Notes: generated by a model not told the origin, from the sequence alone. Shown: positions 23,495-34,047, counted from the first letter of the stretch. The stretch is DNA of 64,000 nt from Peromyscus leucopus (GCF_004664715.2 NC_051063.1:148285665-148349664); one strand, 5' to 3'. Numbers and translations: made by a program.

Positions 23495-23700
23495 GTGTTT
23501 AATTGCTTTTTCTTGGTTTTCTTGGCCTTCTTTAAGGGATTTATTGATTTTCTCCATTTTTTGTTTGTTTTTTCCTCAATTTCTTTAAGAGAATTTTTTA
23601 TTTCCTCTTTAAAGACCTCTATCATCTTTTTAAAGTTATTTTTCAGGTTGTTCTCTTCTGTTTCTTCTACATTGGGATGTTCTATGTTGCTGATGTAGAA
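23495..23700 (-). pseudogene. L1 ORF1 N-terminal fragment
   Basis: Antisense of the L1 ORF1 5' coding region. The A-rich, Lys/Glu-rich coiled-coil part appears on the plus strand as repeated 'ttctttaagagaatttttta' and 'cctctttaaagacctc' blocks. L1 ORF1 encodes the RNA-binding protein of the L1 particle; only its beginning remains here, fused directly to the end of ORF2. Confidence 0.75.
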
Positions 23701-24215
23701 CCACTAGGTTCTGGTGGTGCCATATTGCTCTTTATGTTGTTGAATGTATTCTTGCACTGGCATCTACCCATCTCTTCCTCCTATTGGTGCAAATGGTGTC
23801 TGTGTCTCAGGGAGTGGCTCTTGGTCCAATCAGCACTCTTGGTCCAGTTGGAGCTGGCAGAGTCTGTGTTCAGGAAACAGTTATGATCTTATGGGATGGG
23901 TAGGTTTAGGCGGTGGAGTGGGGCTTGTTGGTTACAGGGTCCAGTGTGTGTGTGGGTGAAGTCAGGCCTGCCTGCAGGAGTCCTGCCTGTTGGCCTGCAA
24001 CTGGGGCTCTTAGTCCAGTTGGAGCTGGCGGAGTCTGTGTCTCAGGGAGCCCTTGTGGTCTTGGGGGATGGGTGGGTTTGGGCACTGGAGTGGGGTGGCA
24101 TGGGGCTTGTTGGTTACAGGGTCTGGTGGGGGTAATGGTAGCCAGTCCTGCCTGTAGGAGCCTGTCCTGATAGCCTGCACTTGAGGCTGCAATGAGTGGG
24201 GGTTATAACCCCATG
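23701..24215 (-). promoter_or_regulatory. L1 5'UTR with tandem promoter monomers
   Basis: GC-richer sequence containing at least two related tandem units. 'ccagttggagctggc' recurs at 23,844 and 24,015, and 'gcttgttggttacaggg' at 23,923 and 24,105, a spacing of about 171-182 bases. Tandem 5'UTR monomers act as the RNA polymerase II promoter of muroid L1s, so this element kept its promoter. Transcription would run leftward, antisense to the presumed host gene. Confidence 0.7.
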
Positions 24216-24224
24216 GTGTTTCTT
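24216..24224. repeat. Right TSD of the internally deleted L1
   Basis: Nine-base match to 22,335-22,343. Short, so some chance of coincidence, but it lies exactly at both L1 boundaries. Confidence 0.6.
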
Positions 24225-24684
24225 ATGAACAGTGGAGTAGGGGAAATAATTTGTTCTGATGTAGCTGCAGGATAGTAGTTAAGTTTGGAAATCTTTGAGA
24301 ATGGGAAAATTAAGGACACACAAATTGATAAAATGTACTCAATGTTTATAAAATATATAGTCTGTATAATAATATAGCAGAAACTTATAATTTGCTTTAA
24401 ACATAAATAAATGATGTAAGGTCAAAAAGCAATAGGAAACCAGTTAAACAATAACACGGTACCATCACTACTAGAAACCCAATGTCTACAGGCCCTGTTG
24501 GTCTTCTCTTATCACTTGTTTTCATGGGACGTGAGGAAAAGTGCTCATGTTTAATCTTGATTGGATAGTTGTTTTCTCTTTGTGCATGTGGAGCACTGCC
24601 TGTGGTTTCTAGCATCTCACCGATGAGTTGGTAGTCAGTGTTGGTAGCACTTGTCAATGTTTAGGACCTATCATTGCCCAAGTC
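24225..24684. other. AT-rich unique stretch
   Basis: AT-rich without a recognisable repeat or exon. Confidence 0.45.
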
Positions 24685-25045
24685 TGTTTCTGTTGTTGTA
24701 ACAGTACCTAAAACTAGATATAAAATATATAGAGAGAAGAGGGTAATTCAGGCTGGTAGCTCTGGAGCCTGGGATATGCATCATAAGGAGGTTGTGTAAG
24801 ATAAGGGCCTTGTATGCTTTACCTCAAGGTAGGAAGCAAAAAGCATGTAAGAAAGAAGAAAGAAACCATGGAGGGATGGCTTAACCTTTTAACAGTCTGT
24901 TCTTGAGGATACTAATCTAGTTGTGTAAGAGGGAGAACTCACTCCTTCAAGGAGGGTCTTCACCCAAGAGTGTCCATCCCTGTCCTCTCAATACGTCCCA
25001 ATAGGCCCTACCTCCCTACATAGGACAATGTCAATCAAATGTCAA
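24685..25045 (-). mobile_element. MaLR-type LTR (MST/MLT1-like)
   Basis: Antisense landmarks of the MaLR LTR are present in order: 'gttgtaacagtacctaaaac', 'gagaactcactccttcaagg', 'cccaataggccctacctcc' and 'atgtcaatcaaatgtcaaca'. MaLRs are ERVL-related, non-coding LTR elements. Confidence 0.65.
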
Positions 25046-25155
25046 CATCCAGGCAGATGTGGTGCAGGCCTGTAACCCCTGCACTAGGGAGGATGAGAGA
25101 GGTGGGTTGTGAGATCCAGGCCATAGTAAGAGGGTATCTCAGAAAACAAAACTTC
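25046..25155 (+). mobile_element. Degenerate B1-like SINE
   Basis: 'cagatgtggtgcaggcctgt', 'gatccaggccatagtaagag' and 'ggtatctcagaaaacaaaac' follow the B1 order with heavy decay. Confidence 0.5.
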
Positions 25156-25202
25156 CATTGTGAGTTTTCCGGTGGACAAACCATGATCCAGCCATAGCAG
25201 TC

Positions 25203-25490
25203 AGAGCTGGAGAGCTGGGTCAGTGGGTAAAGTTCAGATTCCTCAGAACTTAACGAAAAACTGGCACGTGTATCTGCAACCCCACCACTGGGGATAGAAA
25301 CAGCTGGATCCTTATGGCTTGCTGGCCAGCCAGTCTAGTCCAAATGATAAGTTCTAGGTTGAGTGAGAAACTCTGTCTCAAAAACCGAGGTGAAAACATG
25401 ATTAAAGAAGACATCCTGACATCAACCCCTGGCCTCCACATGTGTCTGCATGGGTGAACACATCTACATGTATGCACACATGAAGACACA
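25203..25490 (+). mobile_element. B4A-type SINE
   Basis: tRNA-like head 'gagctggagagctgggtcag', B1-like body 'ttgctggccagccagtctag' and 'gagaaactctgtctc', then 'atcaacccctggcctccaca' and an ACAC/TGTG-rich tail. All parts of the composite are in order. Confidence 0.75.
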
Positions 25491-25915
25491 CTCTGGCGAT
25501 TACATTCCATCTTCTGTTGGAGTAAATGTTGCATGGGTGAATAGAGAAATGGAATAGGACTTTAAAATGACTGTGGTTCATGAACTCAGCCAGATTTGAG
25601 AGGAAGCCACACATCAAAAGGGAAAAAAACAGCGAAGTGTGACCGAGGCAGGGATATGTTTCTGTGAGGAGAGAAACCAGAATACCCAAACGGGATGAGT
25701 GTGTGAGAGGACCAGCCAGAGGGTCACATCTCACACGGAGGAGAATGAAACAAGGCTGGGGAGCTGTGAGAGAAGGCATGGCTAGGTGATTTAGCTGTGG
25801 TTTTGGCATTCTAGAAAAGTCTCTGATAAATAAAAATAACCCAAGATGAACATCAACCGAAGAGGAAGGCTACATGTAAAGCAAAGCAAATCAGGTTGAT
25901 GCAAGATTCTAAAAA
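25491..25915. other. No recognised feature
   Basis: No repeat or exon was recognised. Confidence 0.45.
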
Positions 25916-25919
25916 TTGT

Positions 25920-26057
25920 TCTTTATATTTATTTATTGTGTATGTGCTTGCTGTAGTGCAGCTGTGAGTTGTCTGGGTCAGGTTTTTCCTTCCACCAGGT
26001 GGGTCCTCAGGTTGGTGGCAAGCACCTTTACCTGCTGAGCCAACTTGCCAGCTGGTC
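25920..26057 (-). mobile_element. B2/B3-type SINE
   Basis: Antisense tRNA-derived head: 'gtgggtcctcaggttggtgg' and 'ctttacctgctgagccaac' then 'ttgccagct', preceded by a TATTTATT tail on the left. Confidence 0.75.
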
Positions 26058-26859
26058 CTGATCTCAATTTGAATGTTCAAGACCAAGAGCTAGAAGAAAA
26101 GGGCCCAGCATCTCCGTGTTTTAGAGGGACTCAGTCGTTAAGCATGGATTCTGCGGGCTTCTTAGCTCGTAGGTGTCAGTGTGCAAATGAAAGTCACCCT
26201 CCGCAGGACAATGAATTCAGCCTCTGCATAACACTTCTGAAAGAAGAAATTGCTTGAAGTGCACAAGTCAAATAGAAAAATTTATCAATAAAGATAAATC
26301 AGGAGATGGGAGGCACTGGTATAAATAATGCAGAAGTGAGTGGTACAAGCAGTGGAATGTAAAGTGAAGTTTGAGTTCTCGATGCTAATGTGATTTCCTC
26401 GATAAAACCCAGGAGGCAGAGTGTAGAGTCTAAGCCTGTGGTGAGCCATAGTATTTGCATTGACGCGTGTGTAACAGACACCTAGTTTCAAACAGATGTT
26501 CAAAAATTTAGTCATTGGAGAATAGAAGCAACAAAAAAAGTTGATGGAAATAGCAAAAGTCAGGAAAAATGGAGAAATAAAGGCAATAAAATGTAAAAAT
26601 AAAAGTAAAATAAAATGGCAGGGGAAAAAAAGAGGCATGTCAGGTCATCACCATAAAAATAAATGAGTTACTTAATGTCCTCTGTAAAGGACAGTGTTTT
26701 GGGATTCATAAAATAATACAAAAAATTGGATTGTTGCTATTCACCAAAATTATGTTTACAATAACTGACCAAGGCAGTGACAGAGGTCAAGAAAAAGAAG
26801 CCACGGCTACCAATATGAGATCAATGAGCATGCAGTACAAAGGTGGTCTAAATAGAGTG
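26058..26859. other. No recognised feature; A-rich at 26,515-26,640
   Basis: Unassigned sequence with an A-rich, low-complexity segment near 26,515-26,640. No exon evidence. Confidence 0.45.
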
Positions 26860-27370
26860 TATTAATCAGGGGTCTCCAGAGGATAGTAAGGGATAGCATG
26901 ACTATAGAACAAAAGGGAATTTATTGTAGTGACTTACCCAAGGGGTCTGGGTAGGCCAGCCATGGCTGCTGTCTGCACACTGGAGAGCCTGAGAACCCAT
27001 AGCTGAGTGTCCCAGCCAGTCACACTGTAGCATGGAAGGCAGGACTCCTGGATAGCCACTGGTCTTTAGTCCGCACTGGAAGGCCTGAGAAGCTGGGTTC
27101 TCATGTCAGCGGAGAAGGCAGACACATGGTAGATGAACCTGCCAGACCCGAAGGCAAGCCAGCAAAGTCTTAAAAGCTTTTCCCTTGGGCCTCCTTATAG
27201 CTGCCCCCTCCAACCACACTCCGGGTGGATTTTCCCTCTTCAGTTAATGTAATCAGGAAAATCCCTCACCGGCCTGCCCAGAGGTTAAGCTAATCTAGAT
27301 AATTCCTCACAGGTGTGCCCAGAATCATGAGCAAGTCTAGATCCTGCCAAATGGACAGTATTAACCACTA
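26860..27370 (-). mobile_element. ERVL/MaLR-like LTR
   Basis: 'gtattaatcaggggtctcca' at the left, a 'gaatttatt' block, and a later segment with 'aggaaaatccctcacc' and 'acaggtgtgcccag' are typical of a widespread rodent/mammal LTR read antisense. The subfamily was not determined. Confidence 0.55.
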
Positions 27371-28020
27371 CACAAGACAAAGAGGATTTGGAAAGAGAAG
27401 AAACATGTCAGTCACTAAAGATGCTTGCAGATAGGCTGTCTTTTGGGTTTTAATGGTGGAAATTGAACATGTTGAGTCTGGGGAATTAGAAAAATGTGGT
27501 TTGTTTGGCAAGAACCAGATTCTTAGAGGCAGGTTTGATAAACAGCCTGTTCCTGTGTCTACCAATGAGAGAGAAGCGGAGGTGGGGGGGGGGGATTGGG
27601 TGCGAATTTGTGCATAGGACCCCTTGGAAAAAGTCCTAAGTGATCAATAAAAGGAAATGTGTTTGGGCTGTGGGGTTGGTGCATTGCAGATGCTGCCCGC
27701 TTTTTCCTCTCTGCCTCATGGGCAATATGAAAACAAACACAGAATCCACACCCACAGATCCAACCTGCTACAGGTTGAAAGTATTCAAATCCACATGCAA
27801 ACATTTCATCTTAAATAATTCAGCTTAACTGTTTGTGTAGCATTTCCTTGGTATTGAACATTGTCAGTCACTTAGAGATTACTTGAGGTCTGCTGGAGAA
27901 CGTGTGTAGGATGGGTTCTCTCTAAACTGTTCCTGTTTTACACAAGGGACCTGAACATCTGGAGACTTGCGTTTGGGCCAGTGGTCCTCTAACCAAAGCC
28001 CTTAGGAGACTGAGTATCCT
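27371..28020. other. No recognised repeat; G-run at 27,582-27,593
   Basis: Unassigned sequence with a short G-run. No exon is seen. Confidence 0.45.
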
Positions 28021-28024
28021 AGTT

Positions 28025-28335
28025 AATATTAACTGTCAACTTGACAGAGCCCAGAATCATCTGGAAAAGAAACTCTCAATCGGCTCAGTGTTTTTACCAG
28101 CTTGATCTGGGGCCTTTGTCTGTAGGAGATTGTTTTGACTATTGAGTGATGCAGGAGGGTGCAGCCCAGAGTGGGTGGCACCATCCTTGGGCAGGTGATC
28201 TCGGCCTCTGAGAGGGCCAAAGAGCAAGCCAGCAAGCAGCCTTCCTCCACAGTTCCTGCATTAAGTTCCTGCCCAGGTTTTCCTCAGTGATGGACTACGA
28301 CATACATGGAAGCATAGACCAAATAAATCTGTTGA
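28025..28335 (+). mobile_element. Rodent LTR-like repeat
   Basis: 'ttaactgtcaacttgacaga', 'agaatcatctggaaaag', 'gtgggtggcaccatccttgg' and 'gtgatggactac...ccaaataaat' are in the order of a very common rodent repeat. The opposite orientation of the same family is at 31,030-31,405. Probably LTR-derived. Confidence 0.6.
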
Positions 28336-28569
28336 TCAGCGTGTGTATCCCGGCAACCAAAGGACGTACTAGGGGATACACCAAGAGTTAGCAGTGGGTT
28401 CCCTCTGGTCAGCTCCCTGTTGTGGGTGTTTTCTCACGGGGTGAGCAGTGGCTGCAGCATCCTCTACCCTGTCCTGTTCATCCCGCACTGAGCGCTTGAA
28501 GTCTGTCTAAAAAGGATGTCTACAGCCGTAGCAGCTGCACCTCTTTCCACGGCAAAGAAAATCCTGAGT

Positions 28570-28800
28570 GGACCACAGTGACACACATCTGTGATTCTAG
28601 CTACTCATGAGGTTCAGGCAGGAGGATTGCCTGTTCAGGACTTACCTGCTCTACACAGAGAGTTCAAGTCTGCCCTGGGAAACTTAGACATAGAGAAGGT
28701 CCGTGAATGTCACCTAGTGGCAGAGCACATGATGAGCATATGCAAAACCCTGGGTCTAATTCCCAGTACCCCATGCTCCATAAGGGAAAAAAAAATCTCA
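28570..28800 (+). mobile_element. B1-then-ID composite SINE
   Basis: B1-like left part ('gattctagctactcatgag', 'ggcaggaggattgcc', 'gagttcaagtctgccctgg') followed by an ID-like right part ('acctagtggcagagcacatg', 'aaaaccctgggtctaattcc') and an A-rich end. The order is the reverse of a B4 composite. Confidence 0.55.
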
Positions 28801-28848
28801 AAGACAGATTGTAATGAATTTTTAAATGGCGAAGGTCAGCCTTGCCTT

Positions 28849-28892
28849 TATATATATATAAAAAAACAAAACAAAACAAAAAAAAAACAAAT
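28849..28892. repeat. Short (TA)n and A-rich tail
   Basis: 'tatatatata' followed by A-rich 'aaacaaaac' units. Confidence 0.85.
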
Positions 28893-29430
28893 GAAGTTTC
28901 TGTATAGAGTAAACTCTGGCTACAAATGCACTTAAATATTCCCATTGATTTTTCTGTGTCAGCCCTATGAGTGAGTTGTATTTTCTTCTCTGTAATTTTT
29001 CATATTATCTAATTTTAGCAACACAAGTATGCATTACTTAGATAGTCAGAAAAGGGTGTTTTCATTTGGAAGATAAAGTGCGCAGCTCTCTCTCCCAGAG
29101 TTTCCCCTATAATTTTCCTCCCTAGTATTTTCTGAAGTATGCGCAGGAGTGCTGCCTAGGAGAGATGCTAAGTATGCATTCTGAATTTTTAATAAAAGAT
29201 TCTTAGGTCCCACTGGGGAATGGGGAAGGCCTGTGTTCTCCAGGCTAAACCTATTCTTTCCTGTCATTATGTGCTGGGACTTGTTAGTTACTCCAACACT
29301 GATGTTTCCTGGTGGGGACATACTACATCGTATTTTTAAGTCTCATTGACTATGGGACATTCTGTATATATGTTCCCTGAGGAGCACATACTATGTAGAG
29401 AACATTTTCAGACATATAATGCTTAGAATC
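28893..29430. other. No recognised feature
   Basis: Nothing assignable was seen. Confidence 0.45.
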
Positions 29431-29431
29431 A

Positions 29432-29632
29432 GTTAGGAAGGTTCTCAACCTTCCTAATGCTGCAACGCTTTAACACAGTTCCTCATGTTGTGATGACCCC
29501 CAACCATAAAATTATTTTCATTGCTACTTCATAACTGTGATTTTGCTGCTGTTGTGAATCATAATGCAGATGGATATCTGATATGTGACCCCCAGAGGGG
29601 TCACAATGCACAGGTTCAGAACCGTTGACTTA
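29432..29632. mobile_element. URR1-type hAT MITE
   Basis: Non-autonomous rodent hAT-Charlie element. It has the terminal sequence 'ggttctcaaccttcctaatg' at the left, 'ataaaattattttcattgct' in the middle and 'caggttcagaacc' at the right, giving imperfect terminal inverted repeats (ggttctcaacc/ggttcagaacc). It carries no transposase. A relative lies at 51,850-52,078. Confidence 0.88.
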
Positions 29633-29779
29633 ACTTCTTCACTGATTCAGTTGCATTCTGCCCCCCTTAGTCCTATCAGACCTATGCGATCAACTGTACA
29701 CACCCGGGTTCCCTGGCTGCCATGTCTAGTCCAGCATTCCCCCTTCTTCAATTTCATGGGCCCCGTGGTCCTTCTGAAC

Positions 29780-29791
29780 CCCCCCCCCCCA
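29780..29791. repeat. Poly(C) run
   Basis: About 12 consecutive C residues. Confidence 0.9.
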
Positions 29792-29903
29792 GGCTCAGGG
29801 GCCGGTTTAGCATTTACCTATATTTTATACTCTCAAAACAGTGCTTTTGAGTTCTTGTCACTTTCTATCTTGGTCTACACGTATGACAACCTCTTTCTCC
29901 AAG

Positions 29904-29930
29904 AGCAACAACAACAACAACAACAACAAA
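29904..29930. repeat. (CAA)n microsatellite
   Basis: Eight CAA units, just upstream of the B4 element. Confidence 0.92.
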
Positions 29931-29944
29931 AACCACAAAAACTA

Positions 29945-30215
29945 GCTGCTGGGGAAATTGCTTCTCGGGTAAAGTGCCTGTGACACAAACCTGAGAACCT
30001 GAGTTCAGGTCCCCAATACCCAAATAAAAAAAAGCTGGGTATGCTTATGCATGTCTGTAATCCTCTTGTCCCCAAAGATTCCCTGGTCAGGCAGTCTAGA
30101 CAAGTGGTGAGGGCCTGGGTCAGTAAAAACCCTCTCTCAAAAGATAATGTAAAGACAGATTGAGGAATGTTGGCTTGGGCTTCTACATGCATCACATACA
30201 TGTGTACAGATGCCT
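29945..30215 (+). mobile_element. B4A-type SINE
   Basis: 'ctgctggggaaattgcttct', 'tgagttcaggtccccaatac', 'aaaagctgggtatgcttatg' and 'ttctacatgcatcacatac' follow the B4 plan. The tail continues into the CA-rich tract at its right. Confidence 0.65.
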
Positions 30216-30370
30216 GCATGCACACACACACACATACATCACATACATATACTCCCCACATACACATCACATACATATACTCCCTACATACACATCACAT
30301 ACATGTACACAGGGACCTGCATGCACACATGTATACATATCACATAAACACATATACACACACACACATT
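30216..30370. repeat. CA-rich tract with a 28-bp tandem unit
   Basis: 'acatacatatactccc' begins at 30,241 and 30,269, and a related unit starts at 30,297, so the period is 28 bases. Flanks are (CA)n. ORFs rich in His/Thr in this stretch (30,160-30,544) are repeat translations. Confidence 0.88.
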
Positions 30371-31029
30371 TTGTCATGGAACTTGGAGGACACAGTCTGT
30401 GTCACGAGTCAGATCTGGCTACCCATCTTCAACAAACCAATTCAAATAACCAAACTAAAAGTGGAAAGGGATGTGGCCACATTGGGAAGTGGGGCAAAGA
30501 GAGCCGATGACTTGTCCAGGTCTGTGTTCCAGGTCCTGAAATGAGATTGACTCTTAAATAGAGGGCTGAGGATGTGCACATCTAAGCAGATCCAGCCAAG
30601 GGTGGTTCCATCCAGCACTGAGCCATCACTGTCTGGGCTTCAGTCTCATCCTGTGCGAGATCTGACAAGTTGTCAGAACTGTGTGAAGTCTCTCTCCAGT
30701 AGAAAAATTCCCATTGAGCTGCCGCTGCCTTCTCCCAGCGTGAGAGTCCTGGGGAAATTCCTACTTGGGTAGGTCCATTCTTTCAAAAGTGTGATAGCCA
30801 GATTGAGAGTCATAGGTGTCTCTTTAGCATATCTAAATTTATGTCAGGTAATTTATATGATTACATCACACACACACACACACACACCCTCATGATTTTG
30901 TAGGGGAAGATGGTAATAGGTATAGGGTTTACTTTGCACAGCCAAGAGCCAGTAACTTCCATCCTTATGGGGTTTTCTTTTGCCTTACAGCTACCTGGCA
31001 TCTTTCAGTCTTCCCCGATTTCACACACT
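30371..31029. other. No recognised feature except (CA)n at 30,867-30,888
   Basis: Contains a short (CA)11 tract. No exon or other repeat is recognised. Confidence 0.5.
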
Positions 31030-31405
31030 TCATTTCTGTTGCTGTGGCAAATACACTGGCAAAACACCACATAGGAGAGGAAAGGATTTATTTGTCTCAC
31101 AAGTCTAAAATACAGTTCATCATTTGGGGGAAGTCAAGGCAAGAACTCAAGCAGCTAGTAGGAACATTGCATTGACAGTCGAGAGCGGGGAGACATGAAA
31201 TACACCAGAGCCTGTTTGCTGTCAGTAACCTTTCTCTTCTCGGGCTGTTCAGGACCCCCTGCCTAAGGAGTGCGGCTGCCCACACTGGGCTGGGCCTTCC
31301 AACCTCGATTAACAAGTCAGTCTTCACAGGCATGCCAACGGCCGACCTGACCTAGGTAATTCCCCGTTAAGACTTTTCTCCAGTGATTGTTCAAGTTGAC
31401 AGTTG
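31030..31405 (-). mobile_element. Rodent LTR-like repeat
   Basis: Antisense relative of 28,025-28,335: 'gttgctgtggcaaatac', 'gaggaaaggatttatttgtc', 'cccacactgggctgggcctt' and 'ttgttcaagttgacagttga' at the right. Same probable LTR family. Confidence 0.6.
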
Positions 31406-32229
31406 ACTAACCAGAAAAACATACAAACTTGTCGATGCTTGATGGTCCTTGAAACTCCCAGAGCAGGTTACCCTGATGTTTCTGTTTTTTTCAGCTCTCT
31501 GCTATAATTTAAAGACTGTTAGTTCAGTCTCAGAAGCCCCTTCAGACTCCGATGGTATCATTATGTCCCTGGAGCAGCAGTTAATAGGTGTATTGTGTCT
31601 TTATCTCAGGTGAGAGGCAACCTGCTCCGCCATTCAGCCGCTGTGTCCTCACTTGGAGTGATTTTCCAGGACTGCCTGGGCTGCTGGCTTCAGCAGCTGG
31701 CTGGAGGCTGGCTACTTTCCAGCTCTGAGAGTACTTTACTCATGAAATGATAATTGGAGAAACCAGCTGATCTTAATCCTTTTGGTGTTTGGGGGGTGTA
31801 GAAACATCAGCTTTCTCTTTCCCTGTGGTGCCATGAAAAATAGAAAGATTTAGGGATTCTGGCATAATTGAAGAGAATAAATTGTCTTTGTATTTAAAAA
31901 TTTGTAAAGGGGCCAACAGTTTTCCCATGGCTGTAATAGATGCCAATGTTACTTAATGTGGTTTGGGCATTTTAAGTTTTATGTTACTAGAAAGGAAAAG
32001 ACATTCGTGTCTAATTCCCTTTAAATTAATGTTTTATCATCTAACAGAATAATACAGTTTTAAAAGTCAGATATCAAATAGGATAGCATGGTGGTTCTCT
32101 ATGCTAATTTGCCCAGAAGTAACTGCTTTTGACTACCAGCCTTCCCACAGCCGGGCACCGTGATATCACATTCCTGTGTTGGATGCAGGTTTCTGGATGT
32201 TTGATTAATTAATTTTGGGCATCACCTTG
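31406..32229. other. Repeat-free stretch, possible conserved non-coding DNA
   Basis: No repeats were recognised from about 31,500 to 32,150. AT-rich part 31,810-32,080 contains several TAAT/ATTA-type motifs. Function, if any, is inferred only from repeat exclusion. Confidence 0.35.
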
Positions 32230-32352
32230 GACACCCTTTCCTCCTCTTTCAATAGGGTTTCACTGTGTCGCCCAGGCCAGATTCCAACCTTGTTATCTTT
32301 CTTCAGCCTCCAAGTAGCTGGACTTACAGACGTGCATCACCATCCATGGCTT
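32230..32352 (-). mobile_element. Old 7SL-type (proto-B1) SINE
   Basis: 'gggtttcactgtgtcgccca' , 'agcctccaagtagctggact' and 'tacagacgtgcatcaccat' are 7SL-monomer hallmarks, more diverged than the young B1 copies. Confidence 0.7.
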
Positions 32353-32904
32353 ATTTGGGGCTTAAAATAGGGAGATGAAGAGTTAACTTTCTACTGCACT
32401 ATCCCTCGAGCTTCCTGTACCTCACCCACAAGAGTAGGTGTGTATGTAGCTAAATCAGTGTCTGAGTTTACGTTATCATGTCTATGCACACATTATTCAT
32501 ATAGAGCTTTGTATGTTGGGTTGTATGATCGCTACCTAACTTTTTATTTTCTTTAAGTTGGCAGTTGCCTTCATTTTTTGTTAGTTTAATCAAGACCTCT
32601 TTTTATAATAGTCTTTTACGAGAATTTTGTAGCAGGTCAGCTTTAGCAGATTGTCTTCCTGTTTTTGTTTTCTTCTCAAGACTTCATTTACTTTCTTGGG
32701 TTTTCTTGTGGCTGGTTGGTTGGTTTCTTGTGGCTCTCTAGGCTTGCCACACAGCTTCCCTCCTAGAAACTTCCTTGGCTTCATCTCTGGCTTTCCATTG
32801 ACTCATTTTTTTTTTTCTTTTTTTGAAACTCAGTTGTTTCTTACTCTGGATTTGCTCCCTTGTTTTGATGGAGAATCAACTTAATCTAAAGAGAAAATGA
32901 CTCA
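32353..32904. other. No recognised feature
   Basis: Unassigned sequence with a short T-run at about 32,806-32,825. Confidence 0.45.
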
Positions 32905-33115
32905 TGCTAGTTCCAGCGCTGGGGAGGTGGAGAGAGGGGGATTCCTGGGCCTCCCTGGCCAGCCACTGAACTTGCAGTCTGCATGCAGTCAATAAGACTT
33001 GTCTGAGAGAAAAAGAAATGTGGGTGGCATCCGAGTTTGACCTCTGGCCTTCTTATGCACACATACATGTACATATGCACCTGCACACACATGTGTGAAC
33101 ATGCACATACGAAGG
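32905..33115 (+). mobile_element. B4-type SINE, 5'-truncated
   Basis: B1-like body piece 'ccagcgctggggaggtggag' then 'ccctggccagccactgaac', 'gagtttgacctctggccttc' and a CA/TG-rich tail. The tRNA-like head is absent. Confidence 0.6.
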
Positions 33116-33362
33116 TGTGGCAGTGGTGGAAGGCATGATTGGTTGTGTCTTCATTCATTTTTACTCATATTGTTGCAGTGCTGATTGATGCCAGTCAGTC
33201 CCCACATCGCAGATCTTGTGTTTGAAAGTTTTAATGAATAGCCATGTAGAACTCTTAGGGTGAAGGAATGGGAGGCTGTGATCTCTTCCACTCACTTTCC
33301 TTATTCTAGCTTCTCCCCTCTTCCGGCTTGCTGTGGAAAGTGGACCAAAGGTGGTCTCTTAC
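33116..33362. other. No recognised feature
   Basis: Nothing assignable was seen. Confidence 0.4.
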
Positions 33363-33765
33363 CAGTTTTTCATTACTATAATAAAATACCTGAGACCGAG
33401 TACTTTTGAAGAAAAGAGGTCTATTCAGCTCATGTTGTAGAGGCTGAAAACCAAAACAACAGAGCAAAAGCTCTGGTGAGGGCCTGTTGGCTGCAACACC
33501 TCATGGCGGTTAGCCCTGAGAGGCCTGAGGTGTGAGAAGGAAAGAACACCTGACAAGAATGGAGACTAGAGACACAATTCCTTCTGTGGTCAGACCCCAG
33601 CTGACCTAAAGACTTTCCACAAGGTCCCACCCCTCAACATCGTTGTACTGAAGACAAGACTTCACCACATGAGCCTTTGGTCATTCACTGAAATCACACT
33701 TTCCAGATGACCTCTGAATTCAGGGTCCACGGTTAATTTCCTCAGAACAAGCTGGGACCTGTTGG
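33363..33765 (-). mobile_element. MaLR-type LTR
   Basis: Antisense MaLR landmarks: 'cattactataataaaatacc', 'gagaccgagtacttttgaag', 'aaggtcccacccctcaacat' and 'cacatgagcctttgg'. Confidence 0.65.
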
Positions 33766-33820
33766 CTTGAAAGCCTCCTGGTACCTATTTCAAAACATCA
33801 TACATATGATTCTTTTAAAA

Positions 33821-33830
33821 TATAACTTGA
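33821..33830. repeat. Left TSD of B1
   Basis: 'tataacttga' is repeated at 34,043-34,052 beyond the TA tract. Confidence 0.88.
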
Positions 33831-33976
33831 TGCTGGGCGGTGGTGGTGCACGCCTTTAATCCCAGCACTTGGGAGGTAGAGAGCCAGGTGGATCTCTGTG
33901 AGTTCGAGGCCAGCCTGGGCTACCAAGTGAGTTCCAGGAGAGGCGCAAAGCTACAGAGAAACCCTGTCTCGAAAAA

Positions 33977-33978
<2 letters not shown>
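33831..33978 (+). mobile_element. Young cricetid-type B1 SINE
   Basis: Full-length B1: 'tgctgggcggtggtggtgca', 'cacgcctttaatcccagca' , 'gttcgaggccagcctgggct' and 'ctgtctcgaaaaacc'. It has the cricetid-type insertion 'accaagtgagttccaggag' followed by 'gcgcaaagctaca'. Internal pol III boxes are intact by eye. Very low decay and a perfect TSD make it one of the youngest insertions here. Confidence 0.95.

Positions 33979-34046
<68 letters not shown>
33979..34046. repeat. (TA)n microsatellite in the B1 tail
   Basis: About 34 uninterrupted TA units lying between the B1 3' end and the right TSD. The normal A-rich tail is reduced to 5 As, so the tract grew inside the SINE tail. Confidence 0.97.

Positions 34047-34047
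<1 letters not shown>

Noticed and set aside
30160..30544. His/Thr/Tyr-rich ORFs of 116 and 125 codons
   Set aside because: They span a B4 tail and a CA-rich tandem tract.
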